This document shows, piece after piece, positions 1-10,009 of a DNA stretch of 64,000 bases (position 1 is its first letter; every line of letters starts with the position of its first letter). Both the position numbers and the translations under genes were made by a program. Source of the DNA: Odontocerum albicorne (lineage: Eukaryota; Arthropoda; Insecta; Trichoptera; Odontoceridae); NCBI GenBank assembly GCA_949825065.1, contig OX463849.1:27697556-27761555 (forward strand), given 5' to 3'. Below the pieces are notes generated by a model. The model was not told the origin of the DNA. It searched no databases and worked only from the letters and a program-made list of their open reading frames with translations.

Positions 1-145
1 AATCAAGTTAATACGATTCTGAAAGAAGGAAACATAGAAAGTCAAAGAAATCGTAGAAGTTGTATGAGAAGGTTTATGGATGTGTGTCGAGATAAAATAG
101 TATGGCATTCTGCCTACCTCGACAGAGAAATGACGTAATGGTATT
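1..145 (+). mobile_element. LINE-A 3' end (RTE-like), cut by the window edge
   Basis: The plus strand matches the end of the LINE-A reverse-transcriptase ORF seen elsewhere here: a conceptual QVNTILKEGNIESQRNRRSC followed by the closing region CRDK...DREMT. It is a decayed C-terminus with no enzyme domain. Confidence 0.7.
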
Positions 146-219
146 TATTTACACATATTTTTTGTATTTATTTACACATAACAAGAAATTTCATAAATAC
201 ATCATTTATTTTAAAACTT

Positions 220-455
220 GAATGTGGGCACGTACTTAGAGGAGCAAAGTACAAATTACTGCACCCGATCATCCAAGGCAAAATAGAGGGTCAAAGAGGT
301 GTTGGCAGAAGGCAAATCTCCTGGCTCCGCAATATACGTGATTAGACTTGTATAAGGAGCGTCGGGGATCTTTTTCGGGCTGCCGGGGACAAAGATGTCT
401 ACTCTCAGGTGATATTCAACGTTGGGGGGACCTGACATGACACTGGGAGGAAGAA
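220..455 (+). mobile_element. RTE-type LINE ORF2 C-terminal fragment
   Basis: Reading through a stop gives LRGAKYKLLHPIIQGKIEG, then GQRGVGRRQISWLRNIRD and FRAAGDKD. This resembles the C-terminus of insect endonuclease/reverse-transcriptase LINEs (GKI.G.RG.GRR..SWL pattern). A stop follows NIRD. It is a different subfamily from LINE-A. Confidence 0.6.
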
Positions 456-484
456 GAAGTGGGAACGTATATTTTTATGAACGG

Positions 485-560
485 TTTGTTCCCTTTAATT
501 TGTCGTTTCCCCAGTAAACTAAGCTTTTGCCTGTATCTTACTGAGGACAACCTTTATTTA
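485..560 (-). repeat. R3 dispersed repeat, fragment
   Basis: Reverse complement of the repeat at 33815-33985 and 60705-60870: the block around TGTCCTCAGTAAGATACAGG and the following GCAAAAGC...TTTACTGGGG are shared. Confidence 0.55.
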
Positions 561-647
561 ATGTAAAAGGTGTAAATTAAGTTGTTATATTTCCATAGTA
601 ACATTATTAAGAGTTGGGCATATTTAGTTCAACGATAGTGGCTGAAG

Positions 648-685
648 AAAAAATAATACACTGAGGAATCAGTGTATTATTTTTT
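648..685. repeat. Short perfect hairpin
   Basis: Arms AAAAATAATACACTGA and its complement flank a 4-base loop (GGAA), a stem of about 17 bp. It may be a folded MITE remnant; no flanking duplication was recognised. Confidence 0.7.
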
Positions 686-952
686 TTCCGAATATTATAA
701 ATAATTTGTAACATTTTCACTGACCTGTTTACATGACGGGACAGAGCATGAAATGAACACCGCTAATCGGAATTTTAACCATTGGTATCACTTAGAAACG
801 ATATGTTTTGCGTGAAAATATTTATTGATTTCCCGTAAGTGTTCTTTCAAATAAAATATATGAAACTAACTGAAAAATTTCAAAAAGGCATAATTATAAT
901 AAAGGTGCAGGGAAACGACTTGATTTTATGTAAGTGTATTATATTTTGACTT

Positions 953-1016
953 AAACACGCTTATAAGCTGCCTTTTATATATTAATATATATAAAAGGCA
1001 GCTTATAAGCGTGTTT
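953..1016. repeat. 64-bp near-perfect palindrome
   Basis: Left arm AAACACGCTTATAAGCTGCC continues to a TA-rich centre and is mirrored by the right arm ending in GCGTGTTT. Both arms are about 30 bp with no loop. The flanks to 1310 show no gene. Confidence 0.85.
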
Positions 1017-1311
1017 ACATTTTTTTTACAAAACGACGCTACACGATTAATCTGTTTCCATATATACTTTTGATCGCAGAACTATTTAAAACGTAATTAT
1101 AATGAAGCTTTGCTATGTCGTGACTTATGTTAGTCTTGCATTTAGCGTGCGATGTTACAAATCATGCGTATACGCATCCCAATTTCTTTTAATATCATAA
1201 ATATATAAAAAAATCATATGGGCAATACATAAACAGATCGTATGAACCATCCAATGTGAATGTTGAATGTCTATAAATCCATTTATTTGCATCCATGCAA
1301 CATAACTTGAC

Positions 1312-1480
1312 TTCTGTGACCTACTTGTTAAGACATCAAACCCGGAAGATGCGCGTTTAATTTCAGTTGGAACCAAGATGTTTTTACAAAGGATTTCAGT
1401 CTAGTTTTCGTTTCAATTCTTTTTAACATCCTTAAGGTTCTACTGTATATGTATACAATGAAGGTGTTATACAATAACTT
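1312..1480 (+). mobile_element. SINE-1 copy (tRNA-derived)
   Basis: The degraded tRNA-like head (TGTGACCTACTTGTTAAGAC, A-box region) is followed by a body shared with the other SINE-1 copies (AAGGATTTCAGTCTAGTTTT) and a tail like GTATACAATGAAGGTGTTAT, the diverged form of the family 3' end. Confidence 0.65.
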
Positions 1481-1804
1481 ACAGGTGACTTCATTGGTAC
1501 AATAGATTTGATAGTTTTAGTGGTTCTGTGGAAACAGGATCACACAGTTTAGAATTATGTGATTATAAGAAGTCTTATATAGTATATATTCAAGAACGAT
1601 ATGATATATATCGTTATCATTCTTGAATTATATAGTATATATTCAAGAACGATAACGATATAGTATATATTCAAGAACGAACGGTTTCAAGATTGTTCTC
1701 ATAATATTTTTTTACTACATAATTATTTTGCAGGTTCGTGACTTCATATAACATCTGGAGCATTGTCTAGACTGCGCTTCATTCTGAGACTTGGTAAGGA
1801 CTTT
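1481..1804. repeat. AT-rich interval with local inverted and direct repeats
   Basis: Three copies of TATAGTATATATTCAAGAAC occur between about 1578 and 1680, the first two separated by an inverted copy (ATCGTTATCATTCTTGAAT). Nothing coding was seen. Confidence 0.6.
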
Positions 1805-2190
1805 ATTTATTCATTTATTTAACACTTTTATTGCAAATACAATCTGGCAGGTTTATTGCCGGGCGACAATCTCTTCCAGCCAACCAGACAAAAGTAAATG
1901 AAGCAAGTTACATGGTCACATAAATCATTCAAATGAGTATCCATCACCACAAAATCTATAAACACATACGTGAGCATATGCCCACAAAACCCACAAAGAC
2001 GGACAATCACCCGAACATTATTTTTCATATAAAGTGAAATATCATCAATAAAAATAAAAAGAAGAGATGGTGGAGAGGAGAGGAAAAGAAAAATCAGGAA
2101 TGAAACACCTTATTTTACTGACTAGAATTAGGAGCGTTTTCAGTCGCTTCTTAAAGCATACCAAGGACGGAGCGAGTCTTATGTAACTTT
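1805..2190 (-). mobile_element. LINE-D 3' end
   Basis: Closely similar over about 380 bp to 61550-61910, both on the minus strand. Read on the minus strand it ends with AATAAA-rich tail sequence next to 1805-1830. The larger copy identifies it as the C-terminus and 3'UTR of a non-LTR element. It is 5'-truncated and has no open frame. Confidence 0.7.
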
Positions 2191-2930
2191 CTAAGCTGAA
2201 ATCATTTATAATGTTGTATAATTCTTTATTAAGAACAATTTTGGATTATGCTCGTAGTTCGGTAATATCCCCACTACGATGTTCATATTGAAAAAAATAA
2301 TGTATACAGTAGAAGTTTTTACGATATATAAACTGTAAACTACAGATCCCAATAACTAAGTTGGACTATGAATTAGGAATGATGAGTCTTACAACATTTT
2401 AAGATGGAAAAAAATATTTCAAAGTTACATTATTTTAGGTTGCCAGCTCGTGGTTTAATAGTTCGGAACTATGTCAGCTTGTTACGTTACACGTTTCGTG
2501 TAAGCCCACCCGGCCAAGTGTTATGTTCCATAGTAAAATGGTTGCTACTAATTATTTGTAATACTTTTGCATGCATAGCAGGACTGCACAAATTATGCAA
2601 TAAATATGGGCATTGCATGAATTTTCATGTAACTTTGATTACTAAGATGAGTAAAGTGATGAAGTTATTCTTCCCGCAATAAATTGATTGAATTGTGTAG
2701 GTGTGTTTGCGTAGTCGTGTTAGTTTTTTTTCTATTGCATAACACTGCTTACACGTCAATGTTAATTTTTATTTATTATTTTTCAATATTTTGTAACAAA
2801 AACGTCATTAGACCGTTGAAATAAATTAGAAATATGTATTTATTATCGTATTATTCATGTATATGTATATCTGGATAGATTTGAGTATGTATATCTGAGA
2901 AGTTAAATTTAATATATTTAGATTCCCACC
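2191..2930. other. No recognisable feature
   Basis: AT-rich sequence. A 92-codon plus-strand frame at 2404-2682 shows no motif or homology that I recognise and I do not call it a gene. Confidence 0.6.
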
Positions 2931-2979
2931 GTAGCGGCTGAAGCGATTTGATTGAAGACTTCCACTTCCGGGAGTGTTA

Positions 2980-3050
2980 TGACGTCAGCTTAGCACACTA
3001 CATTATTGACTTTATTATATAAAAAGGAACCAATTCACAATTCACCTGTT
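2980..3050 (+). promoter_or_regulatory. CRE palindrome plus TATA-like box
   Basis: TGACGTCA at 2980-2987 lies about 28 bases upstream of TATATAAAA at 3016-3024, the spacing of a small pol II promoter. No ORF follows within several hundred bases. It may be a buried transposon promoter or chance. Confidence 0.25.
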
Positions 3051-3450
3051 CTGAGATAGTCGAGGAAACATCACGCTGCTTTGTATAAACTTGAATGGAA
3101 CTTTATTTTTTCAATTCGAAACTAAACCACAAAAAATACTAATTTAACTGGTATAGTTGTTGCATAGGAGTATGTGGGCTTGAGGTATATTTATTCGATA
3201 TAAACAAAAACAAATATTGTAGGTTATTTATATTCTGCATATATAACATATAGACTCGTGCATTCATATATCACAAAAGATAATATTTCTCTAGATTCTT
3301 GACAACTTTATTCGCAGATTTCCAGCTTATCAAAAATGGAGAAAATACTGCATCGCGCGCCTCATATCGGAGCTTATATGAAATTAAACGGTATTTTTAT
3401 CCATAGAATATTTAAGAATACGTAAACTTGTTATTCCACTAATTACATCA
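3051..3450. other. No recognisable feature
   Basis: AT-rich sequence between the promoter-like site and the small MITE. Nothing supported. Confidence 0.6.
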
Positions 3451-3538
3451 ATCTCTAGTACAAGTATTTCTATCTCTTGTCCCGAATGGCGGAATGCAGA
3501 TCCCCAGAATAGGAGGTAAAAACACGTGTAGCGGAGAT
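3451..3538. mobile_element. Very short MITE, same family as 50822-51129
   Basis: The left end (ATCTCTAGTACAAGTATTTC) and the inverted right end (...AACACGTGTAGCGGAGAT) are diverged versions of the ATCCCTGCTACACGTGTTTC terminus seen at both ends of 50822-51129. Only about 30 bp of interior remain. A 5'-TAATTTAAGTAATGG direct repeat follows. Confidence 0.5.
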
Positions 3539-3929
3539 TAATTTAAGTAATGGAATAATAATATAATGTAATTTAAGTAATGGTTTTTCGAAGTTGTAAC
3601 CGTAAGTTAGCTTAAATAATAGTCTACATTTCAAAGGCATTAGAGCTCAAATCCTGATGTATGTATTTACCACTAAGGAACAAGATCCTGATGTATATGT
3701 TTACCACTAAGGAACAAGAAAACAAACGTGAAAACTTTCGAATATATGAGATATTTTTTTATGTTTAAAGAAATGAGATTAAGACTATACAACTTACAAC
3801 CCAAGTTGAAACAAATACCAGTTGATTGTGGATTCGGTTTCCGTTAGTATCCGATTTTTTTAAAAGGTTCCCGTCTAATTTTCACTTAAGGCCTCTTTAT
3901 ATGATTTTTTATATCAACATGTGTCAATT

Positions 3930-4130
3930 ATAGTGGGTTCGAATCCAGAGTAAGAGCGTCCTTGAGGAGAGTTCGCTCTCTAAACGTCCTTGAGGAGAGT
4001 TCGCTCTCTAAACGTCCTTGAGGAGAGTTCGCTCTCTAAACGTCCTTGAGGAGAGTCTGCTTTCTAATCGTCCTTGAGGAGGGTTTGCTCTCTAAACAGC
4101 ACTACGTAAAATGTCCTTTTATTGTTATCA
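3930..4130 (+). mobile_element. LINE-B 3'UTR with five 28-bp tandem units
   Basis: The tail block of LINE-B (…GAGCGCCCTTGAGGAGAGTT…, ending in GTCCTTTTATT and ATT repeats) is locally expanded: units of CGTCCTTGAGGAGAGTTCGC plus 8 bases start at 3957, 3985, 4013, 4041 and 4069. The last two are diverged. Confidence 0.75.
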
Positions 4131-4194
4131 TTACCAGTTGCATCTCAAATTCTCCAATTGAAAATCTAAATTTTCAATTTAAAAATTCTTGTTT

Positions 4195-4375
4195 TTTATA
4201 TGTAGCCTAGATGTTACGACGTCTGTTTTCCAACCCGCAGGCGCGAGTTCAATTCTCGCCAGAATGCGAGAATTAATAAAAAAACAAAATGTTTCCGGTT
4301 GGTTGAAAATGATTACTTCATAATTAAAAAATCCTCTGTATTTTACTGTATACAACGACAGTATAATACAAAACA
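4195..4375 (+). mobile_element. SINE-1 copy
   Basis: The head has a B-box-like GCGAGTTCAATTCTCGCC, then the family block TTTCCGGTTGGTTGAAAATG and the tail ACTGTATACAACGACAGTAT. It is internally shortened. Confidence 0.65.
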
Positions 4376-5295
4376 GCGTGACATTCATGATGATGAAGAA
4401 ACGAATGTATTAATTTGTTTTACTAAACAACAAGTCGTTACGCTAATTCAGAAAATTGGAAACGATAAAGTAATATAATTAAAGTCAAAACAACTTCCAT
4501 AATAATTTACTGAATGTCGATCAAAATCATGTCGGCAACTTCTTGTTCACCTCGGCAATTTAAACTATATCAAGCAATTTTAACAAAGCAAGTCAATTTC
4601 CCTAAAATATGATATCAATGTCAAAATACCGAACTAACGTGTCGGAGATGTTGAAAGTTTAAATTCAGTTCACGCAACATCGACAGGCTGAAACGAGTTC
4701 ATAATGCAATGTCGTGACACGAGCTGACGCAAGCTGACGTGAACTGACGCCAGAAAGCTTTCGGCTGACGTGGGAACTGACGCCTTCGCTGCAGATGGCT
4801 TTTTAGAGTGTTGCAAGTTGAGAAAATGAATGTTTCACGAAAAATTCAATTTTAAACGGTTTTTGTGAAGCGGTATATGGTTGACGAGCATGTTGCATGA
4901 GATAAAGCAGATACACGGAATTTTTTTAAAATTTTATAAAAGTTAACTCATTCTTATTTTATAATAAATCTTTGAAAATAAATTTACAAACATATTTTTA
5001 ACAAATTTTCATTTAAAGCAACCCACCTACAATATATGATGATTACTATTACTGTTAAATCTAAAAATGCAATTTTGTGACAGTCAATATAACAAATGGA
5101 ATTTATTTGAAGAAAAAAAACAATATTTAGACGAGTTTAAATAATTATGGAGCATTTCGAGAGAAGCAAAGCTTGCTTCTTCTATTGAAATACAAGCGAC
5201 ATTTGGATTGCGGTAGAAACGTAGAAAATAAATGCAGTAGAAATGGAAGCGTTGCGTAGAATGCTGAAGGAAATCAAAATCTTCAAGCAAAGAAA
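4376..5295. other. No gene; short CTGACG cluster
   Basis: AT-rich. At 4720-4790 the motif CTGACG occurs six times in about 60 bases (GCTGACGCAAGCTGACGTG…), a tiny degenerate tandem repeat. Nothing else is supported. Confidence 0.5.
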
Positions 5296-5299
5296 ATAA

Positions 5300-5850
5300 T
5301 CACTAAAATTAAACGCAAAAACAAATTTAAACACAAAATCAAATTAAGAAATTTTAAACACAATATCGAATTAAGAAAATTTACACACAATATCGAATTA
5401 ACAAAATTTAAACACGATATGGAATTAAGAACATTTACACACAATATCGAATTAACAAAATCTAAACACAATATGGAATTAAGGACATTTATACACAAAA
5501 TCTAAACACAATATCGAATTAAGAAAATTTAAACACAATATCAAATTTAAAAAAAAAAAGCAATATTTTATTACACTTTCGTTGTCTAGAGTACAACCTG
5601 GCGGGCGTATTGTCTTAGTCTCTTTCAACCAACCAGAAAGATGTTCAAATGGCCTTAAGTAAAACCCAGATAGGAATCCTTCTTAAAAAAATCTGGGTTT
5701 CAGCGGAATTTGAACCCGCAAAATTCAGGCTGGGAGATAAGCGGAGACCAATGCCACGGAGGTCATCAATATCAAATTGAAAAAACTTAAACACAAAATC
5801 AAGTAAAGAAAAATTCAATGCAATATCAAATTAAGAAAAAATTCAATTGT
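5300..5850. repeat. 27-bp minisatellite, split by a SINE
   Basis: About nine units resembling ACACAATATCGAATTAAGAA plus 7 bases run from 5300 to 5560, with starts such as 5358, 5385 and 5412. Related units resume at 5774-5850 after the SINE-1 insertion. The unit is a multiple of three, so the antisense frame 5283-5498 is open, but its 9-residue repeat is a consequence of the array. Confidence 0.75.
5566..5773 (-). mobile_element. SINE-1 copy, full-length type, inside the 27-bp array
   Basis: Minus strand: tRNA-like head with GGCATTGGTCTCC (A-box region) and GGGTTCAAATTCC (B box), then the body (TCTTTCTGGTTGGTTGAAAG), then CGCCAGGTTGTACT and CAACGAAAGTGTAATAA at the 3' end. Pol III-transcribed SINEs need these internal boxes; both are still recognisable. 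Confidence 0.8.
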
Positions 5851-6665
5851 GTTAATTGGTAGTAATCTTTTTATATTTAAAAACACGTTTTAACTAAAGG
5901 TCATAACATATTTTTTTGTAATATGGTGTTTAACATTTAATTCGTATTTATTAAAAGAAATTAGATTAATTATTGTTTATTTGAAGTTTGCTTTTATTTT
6001 TTATACTTGTTTCATTATAAACTAAATCGAATTAAACAATAAAATATATGAGTATGTCGCAAAAATGTAAATCTTCATATACTTACGTAGTTATATACTG
6101 CATTGTTTATGTCAAACGGATATTAAAGAATTTTATTGCAGTATTTGAATATATTACGAGACCATAAATCTATGGGAAATTTTATTTTTTCGTCCGGATG
6201 ACGTACGTCAATGAAAATTTAAACAAAGTTCTTAGTTATTAAAAAGAGTTTTGATTTATATTAACGAGTTATGAGTTATTAAAAAGAGTTCTGATTTATC
6301 GTGTTAACAAGTTACGGGTTATTAAAGAGGAATTATGTTTATTGTTAGTTATACACTTACGATATATTATTTTTTTATTTCTAAAATACATCAAATGTGT
6401 AGTTAAAACATTATTGAAATAAAATACAAGACGAAAAAAAGAATATCATTAAAAAATACATCGATTTTGTAACAATAAAAGCGATACCAAATTTTAAAAA
6501 CCCTCATTCTCTCCTGGGTTATTCACCCATTTTAAAATAAAACGACAAATAAATGTGTTTTGACAAATGAGTTTTCGTAATGTAATGCAGTTTTATAAAT
6601 CTTATAAAAAAACATATTTTTAAAGTATAACGTTTCTAATTGTTTTTTTTTAATCATTTTCAAAC
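5851..6665. other. AT-rich, no gene
   Basis: Three imperfect copies of a roughly 45-base unit around GTTATTAAAAAGAGTTTTGA lie at 6230-6335. Nothing else was recognised. Confidence 0.6.
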
Positions 6666-7097
6666 AAATGTGGTAACTTTATAATATTGTATATGTTCCT
6701 CCGTATCAGCAGGGAGTAGGGATGTGGTAACTTTATAATATTGAATATGTTCCTCCGTATCAGCAGGGAGTAGGGATGTGGTAACTTTATAATATTGAAT
6801 ATGTTCCTCCGTATCAGCAGGGAGTAGGGATGGGATAACTTTATAATATTGAATATATTCCTCCGTATCAGCAGGGATGGGATAACTTTATAAAATTGAA
6901 CATGTTCCTCCGTATCAGCAAGGAGTAGGGATGTGGTAACTTTATAATATTGAATATATTCCTCCGTATCAGCAGGGAGTAGGGATGTGGTAACTTTATA
7001 ATATTGAATATATTCCTCCGTATCAGCAGGGAGTAGGGATGTGGTAACTTTATAAAAATGAATATGTTCCTCCGTATCAACAGGAAGTAGGGATAGT
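6666..7097. repeat. 54-bp minisatellite, eight units
   Basis: The marker CCTCCGTATCAG starts at 6698, 6752, 6806, 6860, 6907, 6961, 7015 and 7069: spacing is 54 except one 47-bp unit. Units are nearly identical, suggesting recent expansion. On the minus strand 6650-7120 is open (156 codons, 18-residue repeats of the type LLPADTEEYIQYYKVTTS) and a second frame is open as well. Frames open in more than one phase are expected of a low-stop unit, so I call a repeat and not a gene. Confidence 0.85.
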
Positions 7098-7380
7098 GTT
7101 AATATTTTTGAAAAAGCCAAAATATCGCAGAGGTTATTTTGTTTTATAATTATTTATTATTCACCGCAAAAACGCTTCCTTTGATTTTCGCAGAGTTAAA
7201 TTTTTAAACATACTCGTAAAAATACAATTAAATATCTTAAAAACAAATTGAGTCTTTTTCAAAGTAAGAAAAAAATCATGTTTATCGAACCGAAGAAAAT
7301 TAAAACTTAAATATCAAATTTAAAAGACCCAGTTTAGATTATGTAAAAGTTATTTTTTGTAAGTTTTTACTTGAGTTTTA

Positions 7381-7460
7381 TAGAACCTCTCTTCCGGTAA
7401 GGAAACAGCACAGTTCATTATAGAACCTCTCTTCCGGTAAGAAAACAGCACAGTTCATTT
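7381..7460. repeat. 40-bp direct duplication
   Basis: TAGAACCTCTCTTCCGGTAA and the next 20 bases occur twice in tandem, at 7381 and 7421. Confidence 0.85.
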
Positions 7461-7786
7461 TTGTTACTTTTCATCACTCTAGTTTATTTAATCTAAGTTA
7501 ATTTTGCTTTTAATTTTAACTATTTTCTCTCAGTATGTAGACTTGATCACGTGCTTATTTGTTTATTTAACCTTTTTTCCTATGAATAAATAATTATTTA
7601 TTATTTCAAGTAACTTTCCTCCTCCATGTTGTCTTCTTGATATGAAAGCTCTCCCATCAGATGGTATATATTAAACAATTTATTAAATGGTTAACAGTTA
7701 AAACAAAAATATAACACAGTAAAAAAATATGAATTCAGATAAAAATAAAGTAACGTTAAATGAAAATTCTGTTAAATTCTACTCAC

Positions 7787-7946
7787 ACGGTGAAGTGATA
7801 CACGAAGCATCGCCATCCCACAGGTCTCTCGAGGAAGTTGTACACCTGCCCCTGGAAGGTGGCTCGGCCCGCGTGCCTCCGCTGCTTGCGGACCAGGTAT
7901 CGTCCTGCAGCACCCCATTCCCGGGGCTGATCCAACAGCAGAGCGG
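7787..7946 (-). CDS. KCNQ: KCNQ (Kv7) potassium channel, coding exon 2 (pre-S1 and start of S1)
   Basis: This internal exon of 160 nt (2 + 52 codons + 2) encodes the last part of the cytosolic N-terminus and the start of transmembrane segment S1. It ends [19 protein letters not shown], which I recognise as the highly conserved pre-S1/S1 block of KCNQ1-type channels. Seen on the minus strand: a pyrimidine-rich tract and CAG acceptor just above 7946, and the donor GTGAGT at 7786-7781. The exon ends with the first two bases (GT) of a Val codon. As I recall human KCNQ1, its exon 1 ends at the same Val, also after two bases. There is no stop in the spliced frame. Local GC is far above the flanks. 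The next exons (rest of S1, S2-S6, pore) are not visible in 1-7786 and should lie left of the window. Whether the insect gene is a KCNQ1 orthologue or a single KCNQ is not decided here. Confidence 0.9.
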
Positions 7947-7999
7947 CTGGGACAGAAGGAAAATATAGTCAGTGGAGCAAGAGGACAGCAGCTAGGGAG

Positions 8000-9060
8000 G
8001 TGGTCAACTTGTATATACACTGGTTATAGCCCGAATAGTGAGTGACATGAAGCGTTGCTAGGCATTTCACGGACTTCAGTTAATATCGTTCATGGTATCC
8101 AAACGAAATTCAGATTAAAATCAGATCAACTAGGCAAAAAGTAATTTTATCATAAAACCTATTCAACAAACAATTGGCTATCTGATACTAAACGGTAAGC
8201 TATCTATGGATGATGGAAGAATTGACGCGAGACAATATTGTCTTCGACCCCAATAGTCGAGACTTCGGGTTAATGCACGTAACTTGCAGTTCGCCGTCGT
8301 TTGTAATTCAAATACTACCACACGTGTCAAGGGAACTACACTTGCACAGGTATATAAGCACGTGCTATAGTTGCAGCCCCAACCATGGAATTCAGGAGAG
8401 TAATATTGTAATAATAATAATAAAATAACAATTTATGGCGCTGTTTAAAGGACAGATCACCTCAAGGGTGCTTCAATACGGGATTCATACCCAGTATTAT
8501 TGACAGATTAAAAGTATTACTAAATAAATACTCGTATATAACGGTTGGGAAGATTGGGGTTGCGGCCATAAGATTAGGTATTTCCCAACATCTGAATATG
8601 TTAAGAAAAACATATTTAGTTACATTGGTATATGACCGTGACATTAACAATCCTTAAAAAAGAGGTAACGACCAAGAAAAAGAACCAAAAAACCATTTTA
8701 ATTATCAATTCAGTAATATAATATTTTTTTTTTAAATCCAGAATAATTCCTCAACATTTTATACTCTCCACTTCCCTTAAAGCTCTACGATTTGTTATCA
8801 ATTTTTCATTTTAATTTATGAATTTTCTCCTACAACAGTTGAATCTCGTATACTCTACGTTTTTTAAGTGAATGAGGGGAAAATGGAGATTTATTGAACC
8901 AAACTTTTTCTCAGACATAATAAATTTTAATATAAACTGTACTTGAAACAGAAAAGGTGTAATGCCCTCTACACATTATACTATATTCCATAAAATTTAT
9001 ATTTTATCGGCTTTCATTTCATTGGATGAAGTAAATAAATATTATATCATATTATAGTAT
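8000..9060. other. Intronic DNA without genes; R4 repeat at 8555-8625
   Basis: The block containing TATTTCCCAACATCTGAATA and GTTAAGAAAAACATATTT recurs, diverged, at about 59000-59070 (R4). Frames at 8210-8428 and 8462-8650 show no recognisable protein. Confidence 0.5.
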
Positions 9061-9064
9061 AACA

Positions 9065-9145
9065 ACTTTCATGGTCTGGTTGTTAAGACACAAGACTACT
9101 ATTTGAGGGTTTCGAGTTCGATTCTTAATGGTACGTGAAAAAATA
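9065..9145 (+). mobile_element. SINE-1 head fragment
   Basis: TCATGGTCTGGTTGTTAAGA corresponds to the A-box region and GTTTCGAGTTCGATTCTTAA to the B-box region. The body and tail are missing. Confidence 0.6.
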
Positions 9146-9400
9146 ACAAAATTGGGGTATCAGTTCGGTATATTAGTTCGTTTGCTGACGACACTTCCTT
9201 ACCTATTCACGTGTGCTAGTATTTCCAACACGTGCGATGACGAGTTCGAAGTTCAAGGCCAACTCCAGTGATCCTAAATACGAACACTCGATTAATGCGT
9301 ACGAAGATAATGTTGTCTTCCAGTCATGCTCTTCAATATGTCCACATTACCAATTGGGGCATATTCAGGGCACCATACGAATAAAAAACTGTATGCTTAG
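9146..9400. other. No recognisable feature
   Basis: An 82-codon plus-strand frame runs from here into the array at 9402. No motif supports it. Confidence 0.5.
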
Positions 9401-9401
9401 A

Positions 9402-9556
9402 CACGTGCTCTACACACATTTTTATATTATAATATATACGCGTGCTCTACACACATTTTAAAATTATAATATATACGCGTGCTCTACACACATTTTAAAA
9501 TTATAATATATACGCGTGCTCTACACACATTTTTATATTATAATATATACGCTTGA
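9402..9556. repeat. 37-bp tandem repeat, four units
   Basis: CGTGCTCTACACACATTTT plus an AT-rich remainder starts at 9405, 9441, 9478 and 9515. The middle two units are identical. Confidence 0.85.
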
Positions 9557-9681
9557 GTATTTTTGTTTTGTATGAGTTACTAAAAGTTTTATTTTTTGAG
9601 TCATAACATATACTCGTGCATAATTGATTAAAATTGTAAACAATTTAATCTTTTTTTCATTAAAAGATTTATTATTTTGTT

Positions 9682-9857
9682 ATTTGTTTTATCAAACACT
9701 GTTTATTCCATTTGTTGTAACTTCATCATCATCATCATTTTCACTTCATCAGACTGAGTCTTGTTTTTGCTTCCCCGATGATGGGGTGAAAGCCTTGAAA
9801 CCGTTAGGGTTATACCGTTACAAAAAGTGAAATAAACAGAGTTTGATAAAACCTTAG
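9682..9857. mobile_element. Short Penelope-like derivative with inverted termini
   Basis: The left end (GTTTTATCAAACACTGTTTA…) and the right end, read inverted (GTTTTATCAAACTCTGTTTA…), pair over about 35 bp. The right half carries the conserved block CCGATGA…CCTTGAAACCGTTAGGG (9775-9822) found next to Penelope-type coding sequence at 16450-17180. Interior only about 100 bp, non-coding. Confidence 0.6.
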
Positions 9858-10009
9858 CTATAAATATTGTAATATACTTTGTTATTTTTAAATTTTATGA
9901 CACATTTTTATTAAATTTCCATAAAACGTTTTTCAATAAAGGAAATAAAAACTTTTATCAATTAATTTGTTGTTTGCGTCAAGATTATTATAATTCTACT
10001 TATTCTAGT

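Larger units (their letters stand above)
1..7786 (-). other. KCNQ: KCNQ intron 2 (partial, runs off the left edge)
   Basis: Everything left of the exon 2 donor at 7786 on the gene's strand. I looked for the expected next exon (rest of S1, with a pattern like FLxVLVCLIFSVLST on the minus strand) and did not see it. The interval holds only repeats and AT-rich DNA. Confidence 0.6.

Noticed and set aside
6650..7120. Repeat protein encoded by the 54-bp array
   Set aside because: Two frames of the same strand are open, there are no flanking coding signals, and the composition follows the unit.
7729..7968. 79-codon plus-strand frame
   Set aside because: Antisense of KCNQ exon 2.
7772..8020. 82-codon minus-strand frame over exon 2
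   Set aside because: Wrong frame of the KCNQ exon and runs through both splice sites.
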